Made by a program: the position numbers and the translations under genes. A stretch of DNA of 64,000 bases, taken from the NCBI RefSeq assembly GCF_016900895.1, contig NZ_JAFEUN010000001.1, forward strand, positions 1 to 64,000. Direction: 5' to 3'. This document shows, in pieces, positions 36,769 to 46,486 of the stretch (within the stretch, counting starts at the first letter, position 1; each line of letters opens with the position of its first letter). The DNA is from Parashewanella hymeniacidonis. GTDB lineage: Bacteria; Pseudomonadota; Gammaproteobacteria; Enterobacterales; Shewanellaceae. The notes beneath the pieces were generated by a model. It ran no database searches. It saw nothing but the letters and a program-made list of their open reading frames with translations, and was not told the DNA's origin.

Positions 36769-38841
36769 ATGATCGCCTTACCATTTCAAAAATTCCAACT
36801 GGGTGATTGCATAATTAACTGCAATGATATGTCAGTCCAATACCTAGAAAACAGTGAACACCTACCTGCTAAGGTATTCGAGTTCTTAAAGTTATTAGTA
36901 CTAAATGCACAGCAAACGGTCTCTAAAGAGCAAGCTATTGAGTTGGTATGGGAAAGGAATGTTGAAGTTGGAAAACGGGGAGTCGGAAACGCCATTTGGC
37001 AATTAAGAAAGACATGGAATGAATTAGGGCTAGATCCTGATGATTATTTCAAAACCATTCCTAAAGTTGGTTATCAGTTACTCTTACCTGTTATAGAGCT
37101 CCCTGTAACAGCAGCGGTTTATCAACAAGATAAACGCTCAACGTCTCAAATCGTGTTTGCATTAATTGGTATCATTATCTTATTAGGCTTTATCTTTTTC
37201 TGGCGGCCTAATAGTGAGGTGCAGCAAGCAGTTAACTCTGAACCTCAAAGAATAACGCATTATGAAGGTGTAGAAGAACAGGCTGCAATCTCTCCAGATG
37301 GTAAGCGAATGGCTTTTTTATGGCAGAGAGATCGCAAACCAGCGCAGATTTACATTAAAGATTTAGTTGATCAAAACGCACCACTTCGACAAGTATCGAT
37401 GTCTGAATATTCAGAAGAAAGCCCGACGTGGTCACCAGACAACCAATCATTGGCCTATTTGCAAATTAAAGACAATGATGAATGTTCAATTCGAATTCGC
37501 GATCTCATTTCTAATCAGGACAGAGAAATTGATACTGGCTGCGCTAAACTCGGATTCCGTCGAAACCTTTCATGGTCGCCTGATGGAAAAAAGTTGGTTT
37601 ATATAAAATCGACAGGTGATCAAAAAGCCGTATTCAGTACTGATTTAGATTCGAATAAAGTTAAGCAAGTATCAATACCTGATGAAGAAATTCAAGATGT
37701 GCTGATTGAGTGGTCAGCGGATTCCGAGCAGCTACTCTATATTCGTGAGCGAGAAATGAGTGCTGAGCTAGTCATGTTTGACTTTTCTACGGATGAAACT
37801 TCAACATTACCTTATGCGCGAGATATGGTTATTGGCCTTGCATGGCAGCATAAAAAAAATGAGTTGTACGCAACGGCATTAAAAGAAGGGAGCTTTGTGA
37901 TAGAAAAGCTTAATCTAGATGATTTCAGTACAACTGAGTTTCATCGTGATAATACCATTAGTAGTCTTACACTCAATAAAGCAGGTACAAAACTCTATTA
38001 TTCGAACCATATTGGTCAAGAATTTATCACCGTTAGAGATATAACAACGGGTGCCATTCACTCGCAGGTTATCTCATCTTCCCGTGATTTATTTGGTCAG
38101 CAATTAAAGGCCACTAATGAAATTTTGTATGTCTCAAATCGAAATGGTAATTGGGAGTTATGGAGTAAAAAAAACGGCCAAAATCTTATGCTGACCGATG
38201 ATGTTGGTCTGGTCAGTTTACCCTCGGTATCTCCCGTTGATAGCCAATTTATTGTGCTTATTAAACCTAAAGGTAATGTCGATTATCAGCTGTATTTGGG
38301 CGACCGCCGACAAAATCAATTACAGTCAATGCCTGAATTTGAAGGTAAAAACATTAAATACCCATCGTTTAGCAGTGACGGGGAAAATATCGTATTTTCG
38401 GTAATGGAAGGTTCAAACTGGATTATTCAAAGCTATAATCTTGATGATAAGTCGTTTACTCAGCTTCACAGTGCTAATGCAAGATATACGGTTCAAACAG
38501 AAAAAGGGTTGTACTTCAGTAAAGAAAATCATTCAGGTCTTTTTCATTTTAACTTTGTAACGAATGAAGAAACTTTACTTATTCCTGAGTTGAGTAAAGG
38601 TGATTGGGGAAGCTTTTTTGTGCATGGTAATGAGATATTTTATGTCGCACGCACAAAAGAAAAAGATTTACTTCAAAAACGCAATTTAGATGGAATGACA
38701 GAAACGTTATTTGAATTACCAGCAAAAAGTATTCGAACTGGTCGAGCGATAGCAAAGGGGGCTGATGGGCAAGTTATCGTCAGTATGCTAGGCATTAATG
38801 ATGCCGATATTTTTGAGCTTGAATTGAATGTTAATCCATAA
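36769..38841 (+). CDS. Membrane-anchored winged-helix regulator with TolB-like propeller
   Basis: I placed the start at ATG 36769; an in-frame TTG at 36730 is weaker. The 690-residue product has an N-terminal CadC/ToxR-type winged helix (residues 1-100, with PKVGYQLL closing it), one membrane span (about 126-147, IVFALIGIIILLGFIFFW) and a periplasmic beta-propeller with WD40-like repeats (SPDGKRMAF, SPDNQSLAYL, SPDGKKLVYI, SADSEQLLYI). Such one-component sensors bind DNA from the membrane. The place between a protease and a TonB receptor suggests it controls them; this is inference. Confidence 0.88.
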   Translation: MIALPFQKFQLGDCIINCNDMSVQYLENSEHLPAKVFEFLKLLVLNAQQTVSKEQAIELVWERNVEVGKRGVGNAIWQLRKTWNELGLDPDDYFKTIPKVGYQLLLPVIELPVTAAVYQQDKRSTSQIVFALIGIIILLGFIFFWRPNSEVQQAVNSEPQRITHYEGVEEQAAISPDGKRMAFLWQRDRKPAQIYIKDLVDQNAPLRQVSMSEYSEESPTWSPDNQSLAYLQIKDNDECSIRIRDLISNQDREIDTGCAKLGFRRNLSWSPDGKKLVYIKSTGDQKAVFSTDLDSNKVKQVSIPDEEIQDVLIEWSADSEQLLYIREREMSAELVMFDFSTDETSTLPYARDMVIGLAWQHKKNELYATALKEGSFVIEKLNLDDFSTTEFHRDNTISSLTLNKAGTKLYYSNHIGQEFITVRDITTGAIHSQVISSSRDLFGQQLKATNEILYVSNRNGNWELWSKKNGQNLMLTDDVGLVSLPSVSPVDSQFIVLIKPKGNVDYQLYLGDRRQNQLQSMPEFEGKNIKYPSFSSDGENIVFSVMEGSNWIIQSYNLDDKSFTQLHSANARYTVQTEKGLYFSKENHSGLFHFNFVTNEETLLIPELSKGDWGSFFVHGNEIFYVARTKEKDLLQKRNLDGMTETLFELPAKSIRTGRAIAKGADGQVIVSMLGINDADIFELELNVNP

Positions 38842-38852
38842 TTTTATTAAAT

Positions 38853-38884
38853 AAAAAAAGCCCCTGAGGGAAGGTCGGGGCTTT
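38853..38884. terminator. Terminator between regulator and TonB receptor
   Basis: AAAGCCCCTGA (38857-38867) pairs with TCGGGGCTTT (38875-38884). The A run upstream becomes a T run on the minus strand, so it mainly ends the receptor transcript. Confidence 0.85.
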
Positions 38885-38905
38885 GCTTAGTTGTAAATAT
38901 GAGTA

Positions 38906-41881
38906 TTAAAACTTCATTCTAATACCTGCATACCAGCGTTGGCCGATCGCATCGTAAATCGCAGCATTAGTTTCAGTACCTGTATTGTTACCAGCAACAC
39001 CAGTAATTAATTTAGGTGGCTCTTTATCGAACACATTATTTATACCAGCGAATAGTTCAGTACTTTCACTTAAGTGGTAACGAACATTCACATCGTGATA
39101 GGTGTAACTACCTATGCCCGCAGACTCAGGTTCAGCACCAAAAGTGCTCGCTAAGAACTGATCATCAAGGTAAGAGCTGCCAATGTAATTAACATTCCAA
39201 GTAACTGCAAAGTCTTCATAGCCATACGAAGTAGTTAAGAAGAACTTATCTTTAGCTGCACCAACTTCACCAGCAAACGGATCAACGGCTGAACCAGGTA
39301 ATGGTGTATCGTCGTAACGAATGACATGGGTGTAAGATAAACGAGAGCTAACATCGCCCGCTAAGCCATAGTCATCGAGTTCTTTTACATACGATACAAC
39401 AATATCGTAGCCTGATGTCTCAGTTCCACCACTGTTAGTTACAGCAGAATCAACAAATTCTAAAGAGCCGATGCTGTTGGTGGCACCACCGGTATCACGT
39501 CGAGTTACGAATTGGCAAAGCGCAGCGTCACCGCCATAACACTGCTCGAGAATAAAGCTTCTTGGAGTTCCAACAATGGCATCTTCAATTTCGATGTCGA
39601 AATAATCAAAATTAAAATCAAAGTCTTCAAGAACAAGGATGCCCTCTGGCGCATAACTGAAACCAGCGATTAATGAGCGACCGACTTCCTCCTTTAGTTC
39701 AGAGTTACCTCGGTTGAAGCCACTGACACCTTGAAGGTCTGATTGATTAAGTGAAAATGTTCCACCATTTGCATTAATGTTGGCTAACACTGCGGAATCA
39801 GCACGACAAGCTTCAGAAACTGCGCCTGTTGAGGTTGATGTAACACCAACACACGGATCTGTAACTGATGGGAATGTCTGACTTGGCGGTGAGAAAAGTT
39901 CGCCAATATTCGGTGCTCGAGTTGACTGTGAACGGTTCACACGGAATTTTAAATCATCAAATGGTGTCCAGTTTAATCCGACATCCCAGCTTGTTGTTTT
40001 ACCAACAGTTGAATAATCAGATAAACGAACTGCTGACTTCAAGTCCAACCGTTGAATAAATGGTAAATCTGCAAGCAGAGGAACCTGAACTTCGGCGAAG
40101 TATTCGATGACATCAAATTCACCTTCTGTTCTTGGAATGGCATTACCAGCATTTAAACCTGCTTGTTGCAGAGCATCGAATTCATCTCGAGAAAACTCTT
40201 CACGATATTCAACCCCGAATGCAGTCGAAACGGTACCTGCTGGTAAATCAAATAACTCACCTGAAACACTCGCACCTGCAACTTTCTGCGAAACAAATGT
40301 TGAAAGTAAGCCTGATGCACTCACGTATGCCGCTGCATCTTCTGAAATTGAGCCTTCACCAAACGGGTTGAGCGGTACACAGGCAAAATTTTGTGCGTTA
40401 GCTATTGGGTCTAAACATACTGCATCACCAGTTTCAGGATCGATAACTGATTCGAATGCACTTCGGAAGTTAAGTACGTTAACTTGACCACTTGAAACTT
40501 GGCTTTCTTTCGTTTGGCCATAACTATAAAAGGCATTAAGGTACCATGTATCTGATAATTCACCTTCTACTGACGCAGTCACTTGGAAAGTGTCACGATC
40601 GGCAATATTACCTCTTGCGCCAATATCTGAAAGGCGTCGAGCAAACGAAATGTCTTTGAGCCCGTCACCATCAGTATCTGTTGCAGCATTAAAAATAGCA
40701 TCAGGTACGTAGGCGTTTCTCAACAATAATTTTTCAATTTCACCAGCTTCATTTTCAATGTATTGTGCATACTCAATAGGCGCTTGCCCACCGTTAGGGT
40801 AAATATCATCTGATGAAAATGGGAATGGTTCTAGCTCTGTTTGAGTTTGGGTTGAAGCATAGTTACCTGAAAGAGAAGCTACCCAACCTTCTGAAAACTC
40901 ATAATTAGCTGAGCCTGCTAATAAATAACGTTCTGTTGGAATGGCAATGGTACGGAATGCGCTACGGTTGAAACCGTTGGCCGCTTGACCGTCACCACCG
41001 TTTGCTGAGAATGAATCAATGAGATTGCCATTTGGATCGTAAGTGTAGGTTGTATCGCCTGCAGTAAAACGACCTTGTGGTGGGAATGAAGAGTTAAATG
41101 GTCGACGAGGCGTAAATACATCATTCACATCGCCAGTAAATAACCCTTCTGAAATTTGATCAACAGCAGAACGTTCACGATCTCGAGAAAAAATCGCACC
41201 TTGGTCGGTATAAGCCGCATGAAACATGACGTTGCCTTTACCATCTTCTGTAGAAGAACCGAAAGTTACTTGTAATTGTGCGTCTTCACCGTCACTTTCA
41301 GCTGTTTGGCCGAATTGACCTTCAAACTCTAAGCCCTCGAAATCTTTCTTCAAGATGATGTTCACAACACCCGCTACCGCGTCTGAGCCGTAGGCCGCAG
41401 ATGCACCACCACTTACGATTTCAACACGTTCAATAAATTGTGCTGGAATGGTATTTAAATCAACGGTTGAAGACCCTGGGATACCTGAAACAACACGACG
41501 ACCGTTAACGAGTACAAGAGTACGATTTGAACCAAGGTTTCTTAAGTCTACCGATGAAACACCTGCACTTGATGTTGAGAAATTTGAGTTAGTACGGCTG
41601 ATACCAGGCGCACCAAACTGTGGATTCTTTAATAATGTTTCTTGTAAGTTAATGGCACCAGACGCATCGATGTCACTCGCATCAATGGTTTGAATCGGTG
41701 TGTACTCTTGAAGATCAGTGGAACGGATACGAGAGCCTGTTACCGAAATACGCTCAACTTTCTCAGCGCCTTCGTTTTCTTCCTCAGCCATTGCCATAGG
41801 TGAAAGTAGGGTCGCTGCCGTCCCCAATAATAATGCTCTCTTTATTGATTTTGTTAACTTTGAACGATTGTATGCAGACAT
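38906..41881 (-). CDS. TonB-dependent outer-membrane receptor
   Basis: I chose ATG 41881, behind GAGG; a GTG at 41887 is the alternative. The 991-residue product has a signal peptide (to about residue 34, LSPMAMA), a plug domain (about 45-175: VERISVTGSRIRSTDLQ, VLVNGRRVVSG, GASAAYGSDAVAGVVNIILKK) and a 22-strand barrel ending WYAGIRMKF, with a terminal Phe for BAM recognition. A TonB box is not obvious. The substrate is unknown; next to two subtilases and a regulator it may import peptides. Confidence 0.93.
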   Translation of the reverse strand: MSAYNRSKLTKSIKRALLLGTAATLLSPMAMAEEENEGAEKVERISVTGSRIRSTDLQEYTPIQTIDASDIDASGAINLQETLLKNPQFGAPGISRTNSNFSTSSAGVSSVDLRNLGSNRTLVLVNGRRVVSGIPGSSTVDLNTIPAQFIERVEIVSGGASAAYGSDAVAGVVNIILKKDFEGLEFEGQFGQTAESDGEDAQLQVTFGSSTEDGKGNVMFHAAYTDQGAIFSRDRERSAVDQISEGLFTGDVNDVFTPRRPFNSSFPPQGRFTAGDTTYTYDPNGNLIDSFSANGGDGQAANGFNRSAFRTIAIPTERYLLAGSANYEFSEGWVASLSGNYASTQTQTELEPFPFSSDDIYPNGGQAPIEYAQYIENEAGEIEKLLLRNAYVPDAIFNAATDTDGDGLKDISFARRLSDIGARGNIADRDTFQVTASVEGELSDTWYLNAFYSYGQTKESQVSSGQVNVLNFRSAFESVIDPETGDAVCLDPIANAQNFACVPLNPFGEGSISEDAAAYVSASGLLSTFVSQKVAGASVSGELFDLPAGTVSTAFGVEYREEFSRDEFDALQQAGLNAGNAIPRTEGEFDVIEYFAEVQVPLLADLPFIQRLDLKSAVRLSDYSTVGKTTSWDVGLNWTPFDDLKFRVNRSQSTRAPNIGELFSPPSQTFPSVTDPCVGVTSTSTGAVSEACRADSAVLANINANGGTFSLNQSDLQGVSGFNRGNSELKEEVGRSLIAGFSYAPEGILVLEDFDFNFDYFDIEIEDAIVGTPRSFILEQCYGGDAALCQFVTRRDTGGATNSIGSLEFVDSAVTNSGGTETSGYDIVVSYVKELDDYGLAGDVSSRLSYTHVIRYDDTPLPGSAVDPFAGEVGAAKDKFFLTTSYGYEDFAVTWNVNYIGSSYLDDQFLASTFGAEPESAGIGSYTYHDVNVRYHLSESTELFAGINNVFDKEPPKLITGVAGNNTGTETNAAIYDAIGQRWYAGIRMKF

Positions 41882-41923
41882 ACGCACCTCAATTTTTATT
41901 GTTGTGTCATAGATTACCTACTA

Positions 41924-42085
41924 ATACCATTCGTACTCATTATCTATGCCATAAAGTGCGAAATTGTTTTTGCCATTACTGCGTTGCAATTCCTCGCCAT
42001 AGCTACGACTATGACTCGTCATTGCGCCTCGTACTGACTTCAAAATTTCACCCTAATACACATATCTAATTAGTGTGAATGGTAT
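41924..42085. repeat. MITE-like element with imperfect inverted ends
   Basis: ATACCATTCGTACTCATTAT at the left end and CTAATTAGTGTGAATGGTAT at the right match in inverted orientation at about 15 of 20 positions. The interior contains the palindrome CATAG-CTACGA-CTATG and no reading frame of note. Similar ends and interior recur in Alteromonadales intergenic regions as I recall; a genome search would tell. It sits just upstream of the TonB receptor. Confidence 0.6.
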
Positions 42086-42257
42086 AACAAAAAGGCTCCA
42101 CCTAATTGTCAGTAAGCTTGTTTTATTTATTTGTGCGCACAAAGTTAAAAACCTGTTGTTTTAATGTTTTATTTCAAATTTTCATATAACAAAAAAAGCT
42201 AATATATTTCGTGTCGAGGTATTAAAAATCGATTGATTCATGCTTTCAGGAATAACT

Positions 42258-42291
42258 AAAAAAGCCCCAGTCTGCGAAGGCAGTCTGGGGC
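42258..42291 (-). terminator. Rho-independent terminator after ahpF
   Basis: On the minus strand GCCCCAGACTGC-CTTC-GCAGACTGGGGC (one mismatch) is followed by TTTTTTAG. Confidence 0.85.
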
Positions 42292-42329
42292 AAGTGGGGG
42301 GAATGTAAGGATTTAACGAATTTTGAGGA

Positions 42330-43901
42330 CTAAGCCGCTTTCACAGTGCTGACTTCAGGTTCTGAATGACGAATTAAGTAGTCGAAAGCAGCAAGTGAAG
42401 CGGTAGCACCGCTACCCATAGCAATAATAATTTGCTTATAAGCACTGTCTGTTACATCACCAGCAGCAAAAACACCTGGCACATTCGTTTGGCCTTTTCC
42501 ATCAACAATCACTTCGCCACGATTTGTTAACAGCAGTTCGTCTTTAGCCCATTCAGTATTCGGCACCAGTCCAATTTGAACAAAAATACCAGCCAGCTCT
42601 ATATTGTGTGTGTCCCCAGTCTTGCGGTCGGTATAATTCAAACGGGTAACTTTGTTATCATCACCGAGTACTTCAGTAGTTTGAGCTTGGGTGATGATAT
42701 CGATATTACCCATAGAGTTCGCTTTGTTTTGCAGTACTTGGTCAGCACGCAGCGTTGAGTCAAACTCAAGAACGGTGACATGTTCAACTATTCCAGCTAA
42801 ATCAATAGCCGCTTCAATGCCTGAGTTACCACCACCAATAACAGCGACACGTTTGCCTTTAAACAATGGGCCATCGCAATGCGGGCAGTAAGCGACACCT
42901 TTGCCACGATATTGCTGTTCACCCGGCACGTTCATTTCTCTCCAACGCGCACCGGTAGCTAAAAGCACGGTTTTACTGCTCAGCGTTGCACCAGATTCTA
43001 ACTCAATTGATAAGCCTTGAGTGCTGCTTAACGATTTAGCTTTTTGACCTTGCATAATATCAACATCATAGTCACGTACATGCTCTTCAAGGCTGGCAAC
43101 CAACTTTGGCCCTTCAGTGGCTTTCACTGAAATAAAGTTTTCAATGCCGACCGTTTCACTCACTTGCCCACCAAAGCGGTCGGCAACAATACCCGTTTTT
43201 AAGCCTTTACGTGCAGCATAGATGGCTGCACTTGCACCTGCAGGCCCTGCGCCGACAACCAATACATCAAATTGTTCTTTCGCATTCAATTTTTCAACTT
43301 GCTTAGCATCAGAAGTTGAATCAAGTTTCGACAAAATGTCTTTTAAACTGATGCGACCTTGGCTGAATTCCTCGCCGTTCAAGAATACAGATGGTACCGC
43401 CATGATATTGCGTTCAGTGACTTCATCTTGATATACCGCACCGTCAATCATGACATTGGTAATGTTTGGGTTGATGGCAGCCATTATGTTAAGCGCTTGC
43501 ACAACGTCAGGGCAGTTTTGGCAGCTCAAGGATATAAACGTTTCGAATTGAAAAGAACCATCAAGATTTCGTACTTGTTCAATGGTTTCTTCATCAAGCT
43601 TTATCGGGTGGCCACCAGAGTGAAGCAGGGCTAACACTAATGAAGTAAATTCATGTCCGGTTGGGATCCCTGCAAATTGAATGCGAGTATTGTTTGCAGG
43701 GTCGTAAATCGTCATTTCTACAAGTCGTGAACTTGTTTGATGTTTTATCGTGATCAGCTCAGATAATGAAGTGATATCAACGGCAAGTTGATCCAATTGC
43801 TGTGCAGCTTTTGAATCATCAAGGCTTAATAGAAGTTCAATTGGGCGTTTTAGATTTTGTAAGTACGTGGCCAATTGATTTTTTAAATTAGTATCTAGCA
43901 T
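42330..43901 (-). CDS. ahpF: Alkyl hydroperoxide reductase subunit F
   Basis: AhpF moves electrons from NADH through FAD and disulfides to AhpC. The 523-residue product has an N-terminal tandem thioredoxin-like domain (residues 1-200, with [11 protein letters not shown] holding C-x2-C), FAD-binding [17 protein letters not shown], the redox-active CPHCDGPLF and NAD-binding [10 protein letters not shown]. Length is typical. It lies 139 bp after ahpC on the same strand, with a hairpin element between them. Confidence 0.97.
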   Translation of the reverse strand: MLDTNLKNQLATYLQNLKRPIELLLSLDDSKAAQQLDQLAVDITSLSELITIKHQTSSRLVEMTIYDPANNTRIQFAGIPTGHEFTSLVLALLHSGGHPIKLDEETIEQVRNLDGSFQFETFISLSCQNCPDVVQALNIMAAINPNITNVMIDGAVYQDEVTERNIMAVPSVFLNGEEFSQGRISLKDILSKLDSTSDAKQVEKLNAKEQFDVLVVGAGPAGASAAIYAARKGLKTGIVADRFGGQVSETVGIENFISVKATEGPKLVASLEEHVRDYDVDIMQGQKAKSLSSTQGLSIELESGATLSSKTVLLATGARWREMNVPGEQQYRGKGVAYCPHCDGPLFKGKRVAVIGGGNSGIEAAIDLAGIVEHVTVLEFDSTLRADQVLQNKANSMGNIDIITQAQTTEVLGDDNKVTRLNYTDRKTGDTHNIELAGIFVQIGLVPNTEWAKDELLLTNRGEVIVDGKGQTNVPGVFAAGDVTDSAYKQIIIAMGSGATASLAAFDYLIRHSEPEVSTVKAA

Positions 43902-43948
43902 GATGACTCCTTGTAGAAATAACGACTAAATGTTCTTCTTGTATCGTC

Positions 43949-44005
43949 ATGCCTGCGTAGGCAGGCATCCAGTGACTTTCTAGGAAAGAGGAAAAGTCAC
44001 TGGAT
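43949..44005. repeat. Two stem-loops between ahpC and ahpF
   Basis: ATGCCTGC-GTAG-GCAGGCAT (43949-43968) and ATCCAGTGACTTT (43967-43979) with AAAGTCACTGGAT (43993-44005) form two adjacent hairpins. No T run follows on the minus strand, so this looks like a dispersed palindromic repeat or a processing/attenuation site that sets the AhpC to AhpF ratio. Confidence 0.6.
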
Positions 44006-44040
44006 AATCGTTTTACGAATACAACTTTTTTATTTTAAAT

Positions 44041-44610
44041 TTAGATTTTGCCTACCAAATCTAATGATGGAGCCAATGTTTCTTCACCTGGAGTCCATGC
44101 TGCTGGGCAAACTTCACCGTTATGTGTAGCAACATATTGTGCTGCTTGAATTTTACGGAGTAACTCAGCTGCGCTACGACCAATACCTAAGTCATGAACT
44201 TCAGCAATTTTAATTTCACCTTCTGGATTCATTACAAAGCTACCTCGAAGTGCAACACCATCTTCTTCAACCAGTACACCGAAGTTTCGGCTAATTGCAC
44301 CCGTTGGGTCACCAATCATTGGGAATTGGATTTTGTTAATGGTGTCAGAAGTGTCGTGCCATGCTTTATGAGTAAAGTGCTTGTCAGTAGATACAGCGAA
44401 AACTTCAACACCCATTTCTTGCAGTTGAGCGTAATGGTCAGCCATGTCACCTAATTCAGTTGGGCAAACAAAAGTGAAGTCAGCAGGGTAGAAGAAAACA
44501 ACAGACCATTTGCCTAGAAGGTCTTGCTCAGTTAGGTCAACAAAGTCACCATTGTGAAAAGCCGTTGCAGCGAATGGTTTTAGTTTTGTGTTGATGATTG
44601 ATTGGCTCAT
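44041..44610 (-). CDS. ahpC: Alkyl hydroperoxide reductase subunit C (peroxiredoxin)
   Basis: AhpC reduces peroxides with a peroxidatic Cys. I chose ATG 44610, with GGAG upstream; the longer start at 44622 overlaps that site. The 189-residue product has FYPADFTFVCPTEL (peroxidatic Cys near residue 49) and resolving Cys in HNGEVCPAAW. It is the typical 2-Cys enzyme and first gene of ahpCF. The upstream region has OxyR-like half sites, but the match is too weak to call. Confidence 0.97.
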   Translation of the reverse strand: MSQSIINTKLKPFAATAFHNGDFVDLTEQDLLGKWSVVFFYPADFTFVCPTELGDMADHYAQLQEMGVEVFAVSTDKHFTHKAWHDTSDTINKIQFPMIGDPTGAISRNFGVLVEEDGVALRGSFVMNPEGEIKIAEVHDLGIGRSAAELLRKIQAAQYVATHNGEVCPAAWTPGEETLAPSLDLVGKI

Positions 44611-44879
44611 TTTTAGCTCCATTATGTATTTTGAATTTCATCTGCATGATGTTTGTTTTCATGCTTCGTTTTGTTGATTCAAATAATAGAGCTAACTCAT
44701 AATTATGTATAACAGATAAAAGCTATCGCTGTAATCGTTTTTTTAGATTCATCTTGTTCGAGAATGAACGATCAATATTAATTTCATATTCTCTGGTAAT
44801 TAATTAACTTTTATTAAGTTGTAGAACAGTAAGGTAGATACAAAGATATAGATATAAGAGATCGCAGAGGGGGAATCTA

Positions 44880-45779
44880 ATGAGCCACCTAACCAGTCAT
44901 ATCGGAATTAATTCTGCAGCTGGTAGATCTGTAAATGATTATTTAAACCAAGTAACTGGTTTGTCAGATAATACTGAATCAGATTCTCACACAGAACTTT
45001 TAGTGGGTTCAACTGATGTTTCAGTACAAGGTTCACATTCTGTAAGCACCAGTTCGGATATAAAAGGGGGGGTTAACCGTTGAAGGGAGGAGTTACCAAA
45101 TAAAACGTGATATTTCTGATAATCCTAATGGTACATTCCCGAATTTTTTTGCAAAACGTAAATTTGAATTTAGTTTTACTAACTTTAAAAAATTTATTGT
45201 TGAGCGTTTTAGTGCATTGAAAATGGATACAGATAAACAACTTGATGCAGAACTACGAACCTCTGGGCTGACTCCTGTAAGAGACCATCAACTGAGTGAA
45301 GGCGAATCGCCTGTGTTAGGGGAAACGTTGGTGTTTCCAATTTGGATATTATTAGAGCTAAAGATAATAATTTTGAAAAAACAAGGATGACCTGGAATAA
45401 AGTAAAAAAAACTGAGGTAAGTGCTGCTGATAAGTTAGAAGAAAAAACGTTTAGGATCAGAGAAAGGTGCCCAATTACTGGAGAAGTGCTAACTAAAGAA
45501 ACTGCTGTCAGGGTCAAACTGATAGCGGATAGCACTAATGGTCGTAAAGAAGCCGTACTGTTAATGTCACGTCGTGGTATTAAGAGTGAACGATTAAGAG
45601 ATAAGACAATAAACGATACGGTTTCAAGAGAACGGCTATTAACTGCTGAGTTTTCCAAGGTGGAAAACGAACACATATCAGAAAGGCATTCAATATCCAG
45701 GGCTTGGAGAATATTTTTTGGCGGAGATGTAGCTAAGTTTACATATCATTATGTGCAAGCAGGTGGACACAGTTATTGA
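44880..45779 (+). pseudogene. Frameshifted orphan gene with G7 tract
   Basis: RBS AGAGGGGG (44866-44873) precedes ATG 44880. The first frame ends at 45083, 11 bp after a run of seven G at 45066-45072. Loss of one G would carry translation into a frame open to 45389 (VEGRSYQIKRDISDNPNGTF, then FTNFKKFIVERF). A second shift between 45300 and about 45345 would join it to the third part, which ends at 45779 (KTEVSAADKLEEKTFRIRER to YHYVQAGGHSY). The joined product is about 298 residues, with a Ser/Thr/Asn-rich start and no signal peptide. Family unknown. It may be decayed, phase-variable or affected by sequence errors. Confidence 0.6.
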
Positions 45780-45800
45780 AGATAATTAATAACTGTAAAC

Positions 45801-45832
45801 GAAAAAAGCCTCGCATAAATGCAAGGCTTTCG
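45801..45832 (-). terminator. Terminator after tRNA-Trp
   Basis: On the minus strand AAAGCCTTGCAT-TTAT-GCGAGGCTTTTTT, with a T run, follows the tRNA 3' end. Confidence 0.85.
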
Positions 45833-45838
45833 AAATCT

Positions 45839-45915
45839 TGGCAGGGGTGGAGAGATTCGAACTCACAACATCCGGTTTTGGAGACCGGCGCTCTACCAAT
45901 TGGAGCTACACCCCT
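45839..45915 (-). tRNA. tRNA-Trp (CCA anticodon)
   Basis: The minus strand folds as a tRNA: acceptor AGGGGTG with CACCCCT, D-arm GCTCCAATTGGTAGAGC, anticodon arm CCGGT-CTCCAAA-ACCGG with anticodon CCA, and T-arm GAGTTCGAATCTC. Discriminator G and an encoded CCA end follow. It has its own terminator. It is isolated, whereas many relatives keep it next to secE-nusG. Confidence 0.97.
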
Positions 45916-46088
45916 GTCGACGAAACGCATTATGCAAAAAGCGATCTAAAAGGTAAAGGACTTTTTCAAATCATTACGACTAAGTGCAGATTTTTCGGTC
46001 AGTTCTTTCCATCTCGCTCATTTTTCAGCTTTGAGCACAGCTAATATTTCGTTACACTGCTCACACAATTAGTTAATAGAGGTAGTTT

Positions 46089-46454
46089 ATGTTTATTATT
46101 CGTTGGGTTTTAGGCCGAATCATTCTTTTTTTTGATTTTATTTTTGCACCTAAAAAACCTAATCACTCTGATGAATTACAAGCTAAATTAGATGAGCAGA
46201 CTCGTAGTCTACAGTTATACCAATTTGCAGCCTGCCCATTTTGCGTGAAAGTACGTCGAGATATTTGTCGTAAAGGATTAAATATTAAATTAGTCGACGC
46301 AAAACAAGCGGATAACCGCCAAGAATTGTTAAATAATGGTGGTAAAGTTCAAGTGCCATGTCTACGCATAGAGAAAGACGGCAAAGTAGAGTGGTTATAC
46401 GAATCGAACGATGTCATTAATTATCTTGAAGAGCTTATTATTGAAGCTAAGTAA
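46089..46454 (+). CDS. Membrane-anchored glutaredoxin
   Basis: The 121-residue product has an N-terminal hydrophobic segment (residues 3-20, IRWVLGRIILFFDFIFA), a short linker, and a glutaredoxin domain with active site CPFC (in FAACPFCVKVRRD), the cis-Pro in VQVPCLRI and the ESNDVINYL end motif. Such proteins reduce disulfides or glutathione adducts, here probably at the cytoplasmic face of the membrane. RBS AGAGGTAG precedes ATG 46089. The next gene is a lipoprotein on the same strand. Confidence 0.9.
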   Translation: MFIIRWVLGRIILFFDFIFAPKKPNHSDELQAKLDEQTRSLQLYQFAACPFCVKVRRDICRKGLNIKLVDAKQADNRQELLNNGGKVQVPCLRIEKDGKVEWLYESNDVINYLEELIIEAK

Positions 46455-46486
46455 GTCAATCGTCAATTTTAGTAAAGGATAAGGGT

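Larger units (their letters stand above)
41882..42329. other. 448-bp spacer between TonB receptor and ahpF
   Basis: No gene. It holds a dispersed-repeat-like element with imperfect inverted ends (41924-42085), an AT-rich stretch, and the ahpF terminator (42258-42291). The receptor promoter must lie in or next to the element. Confidence 0.5.

Noticed and set aside
40107-40487. A 126-residue plus-strand ORF inside the TonB receptor
   Set aside because: It is antisense to conserved barrel sequence and has no recognisable features.
44684-44730. OxyR site upstream of ahpC
   Set aside because: Only the first two of the four ATAG/CTAT half sites are recognisable; the rest match at about half the positions. 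Biologically expected but not supported by sequence.
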